Part shown: piece by piece, positions 33,577-44,858 of the stretch
How positions within the stretch are numbered: the first letter of the stretch is position 1
How the letters are laid out: every line of letters begins with the position of its first letter
Made by a program: the position numbers and the translations under genes
Notes under the pieces: generated by a model
Told to the model about the DNA's origin: nothing
Databases searched by the model: none
Seen by the model: only the letters and a program-made list of their open reading frames with translations
Assembly: GCF_009363695.1 (NCBI RefSeq)
Contig: NZ_CP045403.1
Location: 4,023,835-4,087,834 of the forward strand
DNA: 64,000 nucleotides
Origin: Bacillus sp. THAF10
GTDB taxonomy: Bacteria; Bacillota; Bacilli; Bacillales; Bacillaceae_I
Direction of reading: 5' to 3'

Positions 33577-33725
33577 CTGGTTTCGCTCCTTCTCAACATT
33601 TACCTATTTATATCATTCAATATTTAAGAAAGCATTATACTACTTACTTTACCATGTACAGCAAAGGAGTGCATCTATAACGAAAATGGCGGGATAATTT
33701 GGTTGGTATCACTCATATTAACGTC

Positions 33726-33854
33726 GCTGTTGATTTTCGCAAATGGCTCCGCGTCCTGCGGGGCGATGCAGGAGCCTCCTCGACTACGCCTGTGGGGTCT
33801 CCTGCCAATCGCTTCATTCCCGCGGGAGTCTCCGCCTTTGCTACAGTCAACAGC
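33726..33854. repeat. GC-rich dispersed palindromic element, copy 1
   Basis: About 130 bp with ends GCTGTTGATTTTCGCAAATG and CTTTGCTACAGTCAACAGC, which pair, and an inner block CCGCGTCCTGCGGGGCGATG ... CATTCCCGCGGGAGTCTCCG. Related copies: 38909-38978 (deleted), 46882-47012, 59880-60006 and 60264-60396 (inverted). Located between walR and the M23 peptidase gene. Frames seen here are accidental. Confidence 0.85.
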
Positions 33855-33949
33855 TAGTAACCTCATTACTCAACCATCCTCTTTAAAAAGACCTTTCTTT
33901 ATAACAAAAACCTCTAGCTAAACTTCCTAGTTGCTAGAGGTTGGTTGTT

Positions 33950-35437
33950 TTAATTTAAATATTGCATTGGATCTTTCAGTTTGCCGTTTTCACGTACTTC
34001 AAAGTGTAAATGAACGCCAGTCGATTGCCCTGTAGTCCCCATCACGCCGATCTTTCCGCCGCGGGAAACTGTTTGTCCAACAGAAACACTGATAGAGTCA
34101 AGGTGAGCATAGGTGGTTTTCATGCCATTTCCATGATTGATAATGACTTTATTTCCATAACCGCCATCCCAGCCAGCAAATTCGACTTTCCCATTGTCCG
34201 CAGCTTTAATCGTGCGGTCACTTGGTCTGGCAATATCAATGCCTTTATGCATTTTGCCCCAACGGTGTCCCATTTTACTGGAGACATATCCACCAACTGC
34301 AGGCCACGCAAGCGAACCAGTACCACGAGAAGGAATCACCTTTGTCCCTTTGATGACAATGTGTTTAACAGGCTCTTTGATGGTTTCTTCTTTCTTAATT
34401 TCAGTTTTAACCTTTATACCGTTTTCCTTTGTGGTAATGGCTACGATATTCTTTTCCCCGTTCTTCCCTTGTTGCTTAATTTTCGTTTCGCCTTTAGGAA
34501 GGTCTTTATCTTCAATAACTTCTTGCTCGTACGCAATTTCTTCGTTTTTCGATGTTTCTTTTTGCACAATAATTTTTAAATATGGAACTTTTGATGAAAC
34601 ATTTAACGTTTTCCCGATAGCCAATAGACTGTCCATCGCAATATCAGGATTCAGTTCAAGCAGCTCTTCGGAGGTCAAATCATGCTTTTCTGCAATATCT
34701 CCTAAAGAATCTCCTGCTGCTACTTCATATTTCTTTGCTGCTTTTGTTCCTTTTTTAAGGAGCTTTACCGCTTCTTTCACAGAAAGAATTTCTTTTGGCT
34801 CCACATTTTTTTCAGAAAATGAAACTTTTTCATCAATGCTTACGTCTAATAAACGAGACTCATCATTCTTAAGCTCTGGAAGCTCTTTTGATTTATCGAG
34901 TTTCTCTAGTGCTTTTAATTCCTTTTTAGAGACAAAATCCAATTTCAGTGTCTCTAATACTTCTTCCGCATCTTGTTTATTTTTAAGCAGCACAACCTCT
35001 TTCCCATCAATCACGAATGCAGAGGCAGTTGCCTTCACTTCTACTTTTTCAACAGCTGCGTTAATAGTTTTTTGATCATTCGCAACCGGTCTGAACACTT
35101 TTTCAGGAACCACCTTTAGCTGGTTGCCGACCGTAAGCTCTAAATCCTTGTACTCTTTCTGAGCCTTTTCTAGTTTCGTGTCAACCGCAGAATCCAACGC
35201 TTCTTTGTCTTCCACAGCACCGATACGCTCTCCATTTACATAGACATGATAGATTGTTCCAAGTAGAGAGCTTCCACTAGCATGAACAGCGACCGCACCT
35301 AATGTAATCGTAGAAGCTGCGACAGTAGAAACCATCAGTCTTTTTGCAAAAACAGAAAGTCCTTTTTCTTTAGATGTATGTTTAGTATTTAGTTTTTTTG
35401 TGTATGTAGTTAGTATATGTTTTATTCGGTTCATCAT
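33950..35437 (-). CDS. Secreted M23 peptidoglycan metallopeptidase with LysM and G5 domains
   Basis: A 495-residue wall enzyme. The N-terminus is a long signal-anchor (hydrophobic about residues 33-53). Residues about 240-285 are a LysM wall-binding motif (YEVAAGDSLGDIAEKHDL, LLELNPDI). Residues about 300-375 match a G5 domain. The C-terminal M23 domain has HKGIDIARP and GVHLHFEVREN, giving the H..D and HxH zinc ligands. It should cut peptide cross-links of peptidoglycan. It is transcribed separately toward the same side as walR's upstream region, and a WalR-like box lies upstream, so control by WalRK is plausible. Confidence 0.9.
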   Translation of the reverse strand: MMNRIKHILTTYTKKLNTKHTSKEKGLSVFAKRLMVSTVAASTITLGAVAVHASGSSLLGTIYHVYVNGERIGAVEDKEALDSAVDTKLEKAQKEYKDLELTVGNQLKVVPEKVFRPVANDQKTINAAVEKVEVKATASAFVIDGKEVVLLKNKQDAEEVLETLKLDFVSKKELKALEKLDKSKELPELKNDESRLLDVSIDEKVSFSEKNVEPKEILSVKEAVKLLKKGTKAAKKYEVAAGDSLGDIAEKHDLTSEELLELNPDIAMDSLLAIGKTLNVSSKVPYLKIIVQKETSKNEEIAYEQEVIEDKDLPKGETKIKQQGKNGEKNIVAITTKENGIKVKTEIKKEETIKEPVKHIVIKGTKVIPSRGTGSLAWPAVGGYVSSKMGHRWGKMHKGIDIARPSDRTIKAADNGKVEFAGWDGGYGNKVIINHGNGMKTTYAHLDSISVSVGQTVSRGGKIGVMGTTGQSTGVHLHFEVRENGKLKDPMQYLN

Positions 35438-35596
35438 GGTACAGTTCCCCCTGATTTCTTCCCCGTTACATTAACAGTTTTAATAGAGTCGTAGGTATCC
35501 CTATCCTTTCCTAGGACAAATGTTACCTATTTCAAATTTCCCGACTACTTTACCATACCATAAGTCTGTATTCTAATAGAATAGTAGAACAAAAGA

Positions 35597-35613
35597 TGTA
35601 ATATAACTGTATT
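35597..35613 (+). promoter_or_regulatory. Candidate WalR box
   Basis: TGTAAT, five bases, TGTATT: 11 of 12 fixed positions of the WalR consensus TGTWAH-N5-TGTWAH. It lies 160 bases upstream of the M23 gene start, in the opposite orientation. The position is far for activation, so confidence is low. Confidence 0.35.
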
Positions 35614-35924
35614 GTTTTTGTCATATTTAGGCGATTTATAGGGGTTTTTCCTTATTATGGGTGATTTTCTGGGTATTTTTTCGTTATAACGATGGTCATG
35701 GATGATTTTTGTGGAGATTTTATCCTGTATTATTACACGGTAGTAACAGTTGGGGTGGGGTAGGACAGCTGAATAGGTGTGGAGTAGGTGGGTACAGGCC
35801 GATTTTGAGGAGCGGGCTGTTTTTTTTGTGTGGTTTTTGGGGGAAATGAGATGATGTGGTTTTAATGCTTGGGTGTTGGGATAAGATTGGAGGGTGAGGC
35901 GGAAGTGAGGGCTTGAGTCGCGCC

Positions 35925-36570
35925 TTATCGGACAATTTTTAGGCGTGGAGCCGAAAAGAGGTCTTGACCCGTGACTTATCGGACATTTTTCGGGCGTGGG
36001 GCCGAAAAGAGGTCTTGAACCCCGCTTTATCGGACATTTTTTGGGTATGGATCCTAAAAGAGGTCTTGAGCACGCTTATATCGGACATTTTTCGGGCGTG
36101 GGGCACAAAAGAGGTCTTGAACCCCGCTTTATCGGACAATTTTCGGACGTGGGGCCCAAAAGAGGTCTTGACCCTCGCCTTATCGGACATTTTTCGGGCG
36201 TGGAGCCGAAAAGAGGTCTTGAACCTTGCTTTATCTGACATTTTTTGGGTGTGGAGCTGAAAAGAGGTCTTGAACCCCGCTTTATCGGACATTTTTCGGA
36301 CGTGGGGCACAAAAGAGGTCTTGAATCCCGCTTTATCGGACAATTTTCGGGCGTGGGACCGAAAAGAGGTCTTGACCCGCGCCTTATCGGACAATTTTCG
36401 GGCGTGGGGCCCAAAAGAGGTCTTGAACCTCGCTTTATCGGACATTTTTTGGGTGTGGAGCTGAAAAGAGGTCTTGAGCACGCTTATATCGGACAATTTT
36501 CGGACGTGGGGCTCAAAAGAGGTCTTGACCCTCGCCTTATCGGACATTTTCCGGGGTGGGACGATAAAGC
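35925..36570. repeat. 51-bp tandem repeat array, 12 full copies
   Basis: Units start at 35925, 35976, 36027 and so on every 51 bases to 36537, the last one partial. Each reads TTATCGGACA, then a TTTTTCGGGCGTGGGGCC segment, then AAAAGAGGTCTTGA and a variable 8-base joint. Because 51 is a multiple of three, all frames stay open on both strands and yield artefact proteins of 17-residue period. The region 35438-35924 has no gene; it contains the M23 promoter and G-rich sequence. No spacers are present, so it is not a CRISPR array. Confidence 0.95.
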
Positions 36571-36597
36571 AACAAATATAACTATAATGGCCATAAA

Positions 36598-36630
36598 ACA
36601 AAAAACAGCACATTCCCTAAGGAAGTGCTG
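36598..36630 (-). terminator. Terminator of the tRNA operon
   Basis: CAGCACATTCC and GGAAGTGCTG (36606-36630) form the stem; on the minus strand TTTTTTGTTTT follows, just after the Phe tRNA. Confidence 0.85.
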
Positions 36631-36640
36631 CTTTTTAAGA

Positions 36641-36713
36641 TGGCTCGGGACGGAATCGAACCGCCGACACATGGATTTTCAGTCCATTGCTCTACCAACT
36701 GAGCTACCGAGCC
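36641..36713 (-). tRNA. tRNA-Phe (GAA)
   Basis: A 73-base cloverleaf on the minus strand, acceptor GGCTCGG/CCGAGCC, D-arm GCTCAGTTGGTAGAGC, anticodon loop CTGAAAA with GAA, T-loop GTTCGATTC. CCA is not encoded. Last of the four-gene cluster. Confidence 0.97.
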
Positions 36714-36740
36714 GATAACTTGCTATGTTATGTATAAAAA

Positions 36741-36816
36741 TGGCGGTCCCGACCGGGATCGAACCGGCGATCTCCTGCGTGACAGGCAGGCATGTTAACC
36801 GCTACACCACGGGACC
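36741..36816 (-). tRNA. tRNA-Asp (GTC)
   Basis: A 76-base cloverleaf including an encoded CCA end. Acceptor GGTCCCG/CGGGACC, anticodon stem CCTGC/GCAGG around CTGTCAC (anticodon GTC), T-loop GTTCGATCC. Confidence 0.97.
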
Positions 36817-36834
36817 TTATATCTTTATAAAAAT

Positions 36835-36909
36835 TGGTGACCCATACGGGATTCGAACCCGTGTTACCGCCGTGAAAGGGCGGTGTCTTAACCGCTTGAC
36901 CAATGGGCC
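36835..36909 (-). tRNA. tRNA-Glu (TTC)
   Basis: A 75-base cloverleaf with encoded CCA. Acceptor GGCCCAT with GTGGGTC-type pairing, anticodon stem CCGCC/GGCGG with anticodon TTC, T-loop GTTCGAATC. Confidence 0.97.
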
Positions 36910-36914
36910 TTAAA

Positions 36915-36990
36915 TGGTGTGCCATGAAGGACTCGAACCTTCGACCCTCTGATTAAAAGTCAGATGCTCTACCGACTGAGCTAATGGCAC
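36915..36990 (-). tRNA. tRNA-Lys (TTT)
   Basis: A 76-base cloverleaf with encoded CCA. Acceptor GTGCCAT/ATGGCAC, anticodon stem CTGAC/GTCAG-type with anticodon TTT, T-loop GTTCGAGTC. First gene of the Lys-Glu-Asp-Phe cluster, the same order as trnY of B. subtilis. Confidence 0.97.
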
Positions 36991-37156
36991 ATATCATGTC
37001 GACAATCTTACCAACTATGTATCTAGCAGATGTCTTTTGACGACGTTTTTAATAATAGCACATTATTGACGTATTGTGCAATAGCTTTTTTTGTTTTTTT
37101 TTGAAACCGAGTATATATATATTCTCTGCATCACATTTCGTTTTCTAGTTCCAGTT

Positions 37157-37325
37157 TTCTAAGTATAGAAACGCGCTAAGACATCACTTTTTTTACTACA
37201 CCGATCTTTTTTGATGCAGAAACCTTCTCTAGACATCTCGTTTCTTCTCCGCCACGCTTTTTTTGATGAATAGAAACACTCTAGACATCTCATTATTGCT
37301 CCGCACCGCTTTATTTAATATAGAA
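37157..37325. repeat. Degenerate tandem repeat, about three units of 50-65 bp
   Basis: The motifs TAGAAAC, then CTAGACATCTC, then CTCCGCCACGCTTTTTTTGATG recur three times with decay. It lies between the tRNA cluster and purA. Nothing else is recognised in 36991-37356 besides the tRNA promoter region. Confidence 0.5.
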
Positions 37326-37356
37326 AAAAGCATCATTCCAACCTAAATACCAAAAA

Positions 37357-37384
37357 CCCCTCCTCCCAAACTCGGGAAAAGGGG
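37357..37384 (-). terminator. purA terminator
   Basis: CCCC(T) and (AAAA)GGGG ends with an inner CTCCCAAACTCGGGA stem, followed by TTTTTGG on the minus strand, 68 bases past the purA stop. Confidence 0.7.
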
Positions 37385-37451
37385 CACAATACGCACGCGG
37401 CACACATCCCACATCCAAAATGCAGACATGCATCACGCGACACTTCATCTA

Positions 37452-38774
<1,323 letters not shown>

Positions 38775-38838
38775 TTAGTAACTATTACTTTTTTCAAACC
38801 ACAGTAAGTTTATCAGCTGAACATGAGAAAGTCAACCG

Positions 38839-38884
38839 AAAACACGAACATTAAATTCCTATTACATATATTTGTTCGTGAATA
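38839..38884. promoter_or_regulatory. Candidate PurR operator of purA
   Basis: Inverted CACGAACA (38843-38850) and TGTTCGTG (38873-38880), flanked by A/T as in PurBoxes. With 13-base boxes the gap is about 16 bases, as for PurR operators of B. subtilis. The boxes have ACGAAC instead of CCGAAC. Position about 100 bases upstream of purA fits repression by PurR when purines are plentiful. Confidence 0.6.
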
Positions 38885-38908
38885 ATTAATTATCTTATCT
38901 TATGAACA

Positions 38909-38978
38909 CTATTGATTTTCGCAAATAGCTCCGCGTCCTCCGGGGCGATGGAGTCTCCGCCTCTGCTACAATCAACAA
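38909..38978. repeat. GC-rich dispersed palindromic element, copy 2 (internally deleted)
   Basis: Begins CTATTGATTTTCGCAAATAG, keeps CTCCGCGTCCTCCGGGGCGA and ends CTCTGCTACAATCAACAA, but lacks about 60 bp of the centre compared with copy 1. Confidence 0.8.
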
Positions 38979-39015
38979 CAGTCTCTAATTAAGCTTTTAA
39001 CAAAAACGCACAACA

Positions 39016-39046
39016 AAAAAGCATCCACAAGATGCAGATGCTTTTT
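39016..39046 (-). terminator. dnaB helicase terminator
   Basis: AAAAGCATC (39017-39025) pairs with GATGCTTTT (39037-39045); TTTTTTG follows on the minus strand. Confidence 0.8.
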
Positions 39047-39047
39047 A

Positions 39048-40415
39048 TTATGCCCCTGGAGGGACGGATTCATCATCAAATCGTCGTTCTAGGTTGACGA
39101 ATTTGTTGTATTCTTTTACGAATGCGAGCGAGACCGTTCCAACTGGGCCGTTACGTTGCTTGGCTAGAATGATTTCAATGATGTTTTTGTTTTCGGATTC
39201 TTTGTCGTAGTAATCATCACGGTAGAGGAAGCCTACGATGTCGGCATCCTGCTCGATACTTCCGGATTCACGAATGTCAGACATCATTGGGCGCTTGTCT
39301 TGACGTTGCTCTACACCACGAGATAACTGGGACAGGGCGATAACTGGGACTTCTAGTTCCCTTGCTAGTGCTTTTAGGGAACGGGAGATTTCGGAAACCT
39401 CCTGCTGACGGTTTTCGCCACCGCCACGACCGCTACCTTGGATAAGTTGAAGGTAGTCAATCAGGATCATTCCTAGTCCACTTTCCTGCTTCAAGCGACG
39501 GCATTTGGAGCGAATTTCACTCACGCGGATACCAGGTGTGTCGTCGATGTAGATGCCCGCATTAGACAGGCTTCCCATCGCCATCGTCAGCTTGCTCCAG
39601 TCTTCTGCGGTGAGCTGACCTGTACGAAGGTTTTGGGCGTTAATATTGCCCTCGGCACAAAGCATACGCATGACAAGCTGCTCTGCTCCCATCTCGAGAC
39701 TGAAGATGGCAACATTTTCACGAGCTTTCGTGGCAACGTTTTGGGCGATATTTAGGGCGAACGCCGTTTTTCCCACGGAAGGACGGGCAGCAATGATGAT
39801 GAGATCGTTTCGCTGAAAGCCCGCGGTCATTCGGTCTAGCTCCGTGAAGCCTGTTTCGATACCGGTGATTTCTCCCTTACGGTTATGAAGGGTTTCGATG
39901 TTATCGTAGGTTTTGACGAGTACATCTTTAATGTTTTGGAACACACCGGAGTTTTTTCGCTGGGACACTTCTAGAATCTGCTTTTCCGCTTCATTTAGAA
40001 GGCCTGCTACTTCGTCTTCACGGGTGTAGCCTTCTTGGGCGATATTGGTTGCTGTGCGAATGAGGCGACGGAGAATCGATTTTTCTTCGACGATTTTCGC
40101 GTAGTATTCGATATTGGCTGCTGTAGGGACCGAGCCGGCAATGTCACTCAAGTAGGAAACGCCGCCGACTTCCTCAAGGAGCTTTAGGTTTGCAAGCTCT
40201 GAAGTGACGGTTACAAGGTCGACAGGCTCGCCGCGGTCCGATAGGTTTAACATGCAGTCGAAGATTTTTTGGTGAGATGCACGGTAAAAGTCATCTGGCA
40301 TGACTAGCTCAGCTGCCAGTGTTAGCGCTTGTGGCTCCAGAAAAATGGCTCCGATTACTGCTTGTTCTGCTTCAATATTTTGCGGTGGTATTCTTTCTGT
40401 AAACAAATCATTCAT
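39048..40415 (-). CDS. dnaB: Replicative DNA helicase (DnaB; named DnaC in B. subtilis)
   Basis: A 455-residue hexameric helicase. The N-terminal DnaB domain (about 10-110) begins IPPQNIEAEQAVIGAIF. The RecA-like motor has Walker A IIAARPSVGKTAFALN, Walker B MILIDYLQLI, DTPGIRVSEIR and the arginine finger region KRPMMSDIRESGSIEQDADI. No intein. Downstream of rplI, as in B. subtilis. Confidence 0.97.
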   Translation of the reverse strand: MNDLFTERIPPQNIEAEQAVIGAIFLEPQALTLAAELVMPDDFYRASHQKIFDCMLNLSDRGEPVDLVTVTSELANLKLLEEVGGVSYLSDIAGSVPTAANIEYYAKIVEEKSILRRLIRTATNIAQEGYTREDEVAGLLNEAEKQILEVSQRKNSGVFQNIKDVLVKTYDNIETLHNRKGEITGIETGFTELDRMTAGFQRNDLIIIAARPSVGKTAFALNIAQNVATKARENVAIFSLEMGAEQLVMRMLCAEGNINAQNLRTGQLTAEDWSKLTMAMGSLSNAGIYIDDTPGIRVSEIRSKCRRLKQESGLGMILIDYLQLIQGSGRGGGENRQQEVSEISRSLKALARELEVPVIALSQLSRGVEQRQDKRPMMSDIRESGSIEQDADIVGFLYRDDYYDKESENKNIIEIILAKQRNGPVGTVSLAFVKEYNKFVNLERRFDDESVPPGA

Positions 40416-40477
40416 CCTTGCTCCTCCTCCCTTTTAGAATAATTCATAAAGAAAACTCGGCGTATGCCGAGCATCCT

Positions 40478-40927
40478 TTAGTTCTGTTCGGTTACGTGAA
40501 CCTTTAGGGTTGCGGTAACTTCTGTGTGCAGTTTTACGGGTACGTTGGTGTAGCCTAATGCGCGGATGGCATCGTTTAGTTCCATTTTGCGTTTATCGAT
40601 CTTTATTTTATGCTTCTTTTGAAGCTCTTCAGCAATTTGTTTGGTGGTGATGGAACCGAATAATCGGCCGCCTTCCCCTGCTTTTGTTTGGAACTCCAGG
40701 GTAAGCTTTTCTAGTGTTTCTTTAAGTTTTTTAGCATTTTCGAGCTCTTGTTCTGCTTCTTTTGCTTCTTTGTTTTTTTGAGCTTCCAATGATTTAAGGT
40801 TACCACTTGATGCTTCCATCGCCAACCCTTGTTTTAGTAGAAAATTATGGGCATAGCCGTCCGCTACGTTTTTTACTTCCCCTTTTTTTCCTTTTCCTTT
40901 TACATCTTTTAAAAATATTACCCTCAT
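40478..40927 (-). CDS. rplI: 50S ribosomal protein L9
   Basis: A 149-residue L9. The N-terminal RNA-binding domain ([20 protein letters not shown]) is followed by the long helix and the C-terminal domain. Overlaps gdpP by four bases. Confidence 0.97.
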   Translation of the reverse strand: MRVIFLKDVKGKGKKGEVKNVADGYAHNFLLKQGLAMEASSGNLKSLEAQKNKEAKEAEQELENAKKLKETLEKLTLEFQTKAGEGGRLFGSITTKQIAEELQKKHKIKIDKRKMELNDAIRALGYTNVPVKLHTEVTATLKVHVTEQN

Positions 40928-42894
40928 TCCTTGGAACCTCCTTCTAAGTATTCAGTGATTGCTTGTTTTAATTCTACTTCTGCTTCTTCTAGGGTCGTAT
41001 TTAGCTGTGTGGCCGCGTTCGTCAGGTGACCTCCGCCTCCGAGGCTTTCCATTACTACCTGCACGTTCACATCGCCAAGTGACCTCGCGCTGATGCTGAC
41101 CTGGTTGTCACTTCGGTGTGCGATTACGAAGGATGTGTTGATGTCACTCATGGCGAGCAGCGTATCGGCTGCCTGGGCAATCATGACTTGGTCAAAAATC
41201 TCTTCTGGCACTCCTTTGGCAATAACAATGCCATCTCGATATAAATAAGCACTCTCAATGAGCTTGGCTCTTTTTACAAATTGGTCGAGATTTTCTTTTA
41301 ATAGCTTTTGTACAAGAATGGTATCTGCGCCTTGTGAGCGTAGATAGGACGCTGCATCAAAGGTACGCGATCCTGTTCGGACTGTGAAGCTTTTTGTATC
41401 TACTATTATACCAGCAAGCAGGGCGGTTGCTTCAAGCATCGTGATTTTGATGCGCTTTGGCTGATACTGCAGAAGCTCAGTGACAAGCTCTGCGGTGGAG
41501 GATGCGTAAGGCTCCATATAGACAAGTAGTGGGTCTTCAATGAAGTCCTCTCCACGACGGTGATGGTCAATGACGACCACATTTTCTATTTTATGAAGCA
41601 GCTTTTCTTCAATCACAAGTGATGGTTTGTGCGTGTCGACTACCACTAACAGCGTGTCATTGCTTGCCATTTCTAGTGCTTCCTCTGGGGAAACAAATTT
41701 TTTCCAAAGCTCTTCATGGCCTTTTAGTTCTTCTAAAAGACGGTGAATACCAGCGTCCATTTCATTTTGGTTGAGGACGATGTAGGCATCCTTTTGGTTT
41801 AATTCTGCTACTTTGGCAATGCCGATTGCCGCTCCAAGCGCGTCCATATCCGGATAGCGGTGTCCCATAATGATTACCTTGTCACTTTCATGGACAAGCT
41901 CCTTTAGCGCATGGGAGATGACGCGGGCACGGACGCGGGTACGTTTTTCCATCGGATTGGTTTTGCCACCGTAGAAACGGACCTTACCGTTCGTTTGTTT
42001 AATCGCTACTTGGTCTCCCCCTCGTCCTAAGGCAAGGTCAAGGCTTGATTGTGCTAGGTGACCAAGCTCAGGCAGCGACGGCACCCCTGTACCAATCCCT
42101 ACACTTAACGTTAACGGAATGTTTTGTTTTGATGTTTGTTCACGTACCTCATCGAGGATAGAAAACTTACTTTTTTCCAGTTGAATAAGGATGTGTTCAT
42201 TTAAGACGACAATAAAGCGCTCGGTTGATGTTCTTTTTAAGAATAGGCCATTTTCCATTGCCCATTTATTGATGATGGAGGTAACCTGGCTGTTAATGGA
42301 GCTTTTCGTTTGGTCGTCCATTCCTTGCGTTACTTCATCATAATTATCTAGAAAAATAATGCCGAGTACGGTGCGCTCATCCTCGTACAATTTTTCGATA
42401 TGCGTTTGTTCGGTAATATCAAAAAAGTAAAGAAGTCTCTCTGCCTTTTTAATGACCACTTTATACTTTCGGTCGTGAAGCGAGATGGACTCTGTTTCAA
42501 TTTCTTGCTTTAAAAATGGAATTAAGTTTTCGCCAACATCATAGAGGGATCTTCCTACAAGCGTTTCCTCGTGAAAGCAGGAGGCCAAAAAGGGGTTTGT
42601 CCATTCTATTTGGTAGTCGTCATTGTACAGCATAATTCCAATTGGCATTTCCATTAGTGCTTCTTCTCCTACCTTTTTTAAGCGGTAGGACAGGGTGGAT
42701 ATGTATGCTTCCATTTCTTTTTTCGCTTTTTGTTCGACCTTGATGTAGAGATAAACAACCAAGCCTAGGAGCAGAAAGCTTACTATCCCAATTTGCCATT
42801 GGAAAAACACAATGATCCCTAGTTGTATTAAGGCAATCACAAAAAGCAAATACACGGGATAACGCAAATTAAGTTTTTCAAAATAATTAGGCAT
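40924..42894 (-). CDS. gdpP: Cyclic-di-AMP phosphodiesterase GdpP (YybT)
   Basis: A 656-residue membrane enzyme that breaks down c-di-AMP. Two membrane helices (about 13-52), a PAS-like domain (about 80-160), a degenerate GGDEF domain without the GGDEF signature (about 170-305), and the DHH/DHHA1 phosphodiesterase: [34 protein letters not shown] and [13 protein letters not shown]. Order yybS-gdpP-rplI-dnaB is conserved. GdpP tunes wall stress, osmolyte transport and beta-lactam tolerance. Confidence 0.95.
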   Translation of the reverse strand: MPNYFEKLNLRYPVYLLFVIALIQLGIIVFFQWQIGIVSFLLLGLVVYLYIKVEQKAKKEMEAYISTLSYRLKKVGEEALMEMPIGIMLYNDDYQIEWTNPFLASCFHEETLVGRSLYDVGENLIPFLKQEIETESISLHDRKYKVVIKKAERLLYFFDITEQTHIEKLYEDERTVLGIIFLDNYDEVTQGMDDQTKSSINSQVTSIINKWAMENGLFLKRTSTERFIVVLNEHILIQLEKSKFSILDEVREQTSKQNIPLTLSVGIGTGVPSLPELGHLAQSSLDLALGRGGDQVAIKQTNGKVRFYGGKTNPMEKRTRVRARVISHALKELVHESDKVIIMGHRYPDMDALGAAIGIAKVAELNQKDAYIVLNQNEMDAGIHRLLEELKGHEELWKKFVSPEEALEMASNDTLLVVVDTHKPSLVIEEKLLHKIENVVVIDHHRRGEDFIEDPLLVYMEPYASSTAELVTELLQYQPKRIKITMLEATALLAGIIVDTKSFTVRTGSRTFDAASYLRSQGADTILVQKLLKENLDQFVKRAKLIESAYLYRDGIVIAKGVPEEIFDQVMIAQAADTLLAMSDINTSFVIAHRSDNQVSISARSLGDVNVQVVMESLGGGGHLTNAATQLNTTLEEAEVELKQAITEYLEGGSKE

Positions 42895-42919
42895 GTATTA
42901 TCAGCTCCTAATTAACCAT

Positions 42920-43858
42920 TTACTTTTTTGGTTGTATTTTGTCTCGTAACGGAAAACCCATATCAATAATTCCTATCATTCTTATTATATAGACCAGCGG
43001 AGTGATTAGAAAGGATAATATTAAAACCGTTATCGGTAATGCTTTATGAATACCCTTTTTATGACAATAAAAAAACACGAATGAGTAGCCTTGAACGGTC
43101 AATAAAAGCGTAAGAATAAAGGTTAGGTTTAGAATCGCCATAAACATGGTGCTGCCTTCCTCTGGCTGTGTAAACGAAATAAGTAGGACCAAAAGATAGT
43201 ACCATAGCAAGCTCTTTGGCAGCTGCAATTCCCGAAACGGAGGAAAGGAGCTAACCTCTATTTTCAAGCGTTTGACGATAAAAACCGTGATTAATTGCGT
43301 GAAATACGCATGCGTAATGGAAGTAAGGACAAACAAGGCTGGTAGCAGGTAATTTGTATATTTTACCATATTCTTCATTGCTTCCATCGTTTTTTCGGCA
43401 TTTTCTTGTCCTAACGCAGTAGCTATGGCAACAGATGCCTCTATCGATTCGTTGACAGATGCATTTACCATGTCCATGATATCAATATTAAATAGTACAA
43501 TGGCCACCACATAAGCAATGATGTAATTAATCAGGTAGACGCCGGTGGCCGCTCCTAAAATAGCATAACGATTTGCCTTTTGAGAGATTAGGTGCCCCAT
43601 TATTAAGCCCACTGTACTTGCCGGTATACTTAAAACTAATGCCAGCGGAGAGCCTAAGAGAACACTCAAAATTGCCGCAGGGATGAGGAGCCAAATTCCC
43701 ACTTTCCATCCGTTTCTGACAGTGAAAATGACAATAGGGGCAGCCATTGCCAAAAAGGTGATGAGTCCAATGAGAGGAACATAAAGCGTCATCAGCATTA
43801 AGAGAGTAAAGATGCCGAGCATAATTGCTCCTTCGGTTATATGTTTTGCTTCCTTCAC
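42920..43858 (-). CDS. yybS: YybS-family (DUF2232) membrane protein
   Basis: A 312-residue polytopic protein with about eight membrane segments. It matches the YybS/DUF2232 family by position and by features such as MKEAKHITEGAIMLGIFTLL at the start. Role unknown, possibly substrate capture for a vitamin-type transporter. Located 25 bases upstream of gdpP. Confidence 0.88.
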   Translation of the reverse strand: MKEAKHITEGAIMLGIFTLLMLMTLYVPLIGLITFLAMAAPIVIFTVRNGWKVGIWLLIPAAILSVLLGSPLALVLSIPASTVGLIMGHLISQKANRYAILGAATGVYLINYIIAYVVAIVLFNIDIMDMVNASVNESIEASVAIATALGQENAEKTMEAMKNMVKYTNYLLPALFVLTSITHAYFTQLITVFIVKRLKIEVSSFPPFRELQLPKSLLWYYLLVLLISFTQPEEGSTMFMAILNLTFILTLLLTVQGYSFVFFYCHKKGIHKALPITVLILSFLITPLVYIIRMIGIIDMGFPLRDKIQPKK

Positions 43859-43953
43859 TAATTATCCCTCCACTAACTGGTTAACTTCACAATATGTATA
43901 GTTTATCCTTAAGAATCTATAACAATCAAATGTTACGAACAATTATGGCTAGC

Positions 43954-43996
43954 AAAAAGGAAGGCAGCAAGATTATCTCTCACTGCCTTCCTTTTT
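43954..43996 (-). terminator. rpsF-ssb-rpsR terminator
   Basis: A 14-bp stem (43954-43967 with 43983-43996): AAAAAGGAAGGCAG and CTGCCTTCCTTTTT. Works in both directions. Confidence 0.85.
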
Positions 43997-44004
43997 ATAT
44001 GGTA

Positions 44005-44250
<246 letters not shown>

Positions 44251-44309
44251 TCACCTCGATTTCTTTGGATTTTTTTTCGAGCTATTATGAAACGATTCCT
44301 TCTAAGTTC

Positions 44310-44813
44310 TTAGAACGGCAAATCGTCATCAGATATATCTATTGGCTGGCCATCATTTTTAAATGGATCGTCATCAACACGATAACCTTGGTTGTTGTTA
44401 TTGTTGCGCTGTTGGTTCTGATCGTACCCAAACGAAGATGATGAACCATAGCCTTGATTTTGATTAGGGCGAGGAGCATTTCCACCACCTGAACCTTTAG
44501 GCTCAAGGAATTGAACGCTTTCTGCCACTACTTCGGTTACGTATACACGTTTTCCATCTTGGCCTTCATAATTGCGTGTTTGCAGCCTGCCATCCACACC
44601 AGCTAAACTTCCTTTTTTCAAGTAGTTTGCTGCGTTTTCTGCTTGCTTTCTCCAAACAACACAGTTAATAAAATCAGCTTCGCGTTCGCCCTGCTGATTA
44701 GAGAACGTACGGTTAACTGCTAGTGTAAAAGTAGCAACCGCCACTCCACTTGGGGTATAGCGCAATTCAGGGTCTTTCGTTAAACGGCCGACCAATACTA
44801 CGCGATTTAACAT
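44310..44813 (-). CDS. ssb: Single-stranded DNA-binding protein
   Basis: A 167-residue SSB. OB fold residues 1-105 ([20 protein letters not shown]), a Gly/Asn/Gln-rich linker, and the acidic tip ISDDDLPF that recruits repair and replication proteins. The start at 44813 has GGAGG eight to ten bases upstream; the in-frame GTG at 44822 touches the ribosome site and is rejected. Between rpsF and rpsR. Confidence 0.97.
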   Translation of the reverse strand: MLNRVVLVGRLTKDPELRYTPSGVAVATFTLAVNRTFSNQQGEREADFINCVVWRKQAENAANYLKKGSLAGVDGRLQTRNYEGQDGKRVYVTEVVAESVQFLEPKGSGGGNAPRPNQNQGYGSSSSFGYDQNQQRNNNNNQGYRVDDDPFKNDGQPIDISDDDLPF

Positions 44814-44858
44814 CAGAACCACTCCTCCCTGCGACGACGTCCATTAAGAGGACCACGA

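Noticed and set aside
33726..33854. Short frames with high GC between walR and the M23 gene
   Set aside because: They lie in the dispersed palindromic element and recur in its other copies.
35925..36570. Possible CRISPR array
   Set aside because: The units are contiguous, without unique spacers, and no cas genes are nearby.
35939..36613. A 224-residue open frame with 17-residue repeats, and similar frames on the other strand
   Set aside because: It is the translation of the 51-bp tandem array; all frames stay open because 51 is divisible by three, and there is no ribosome site.
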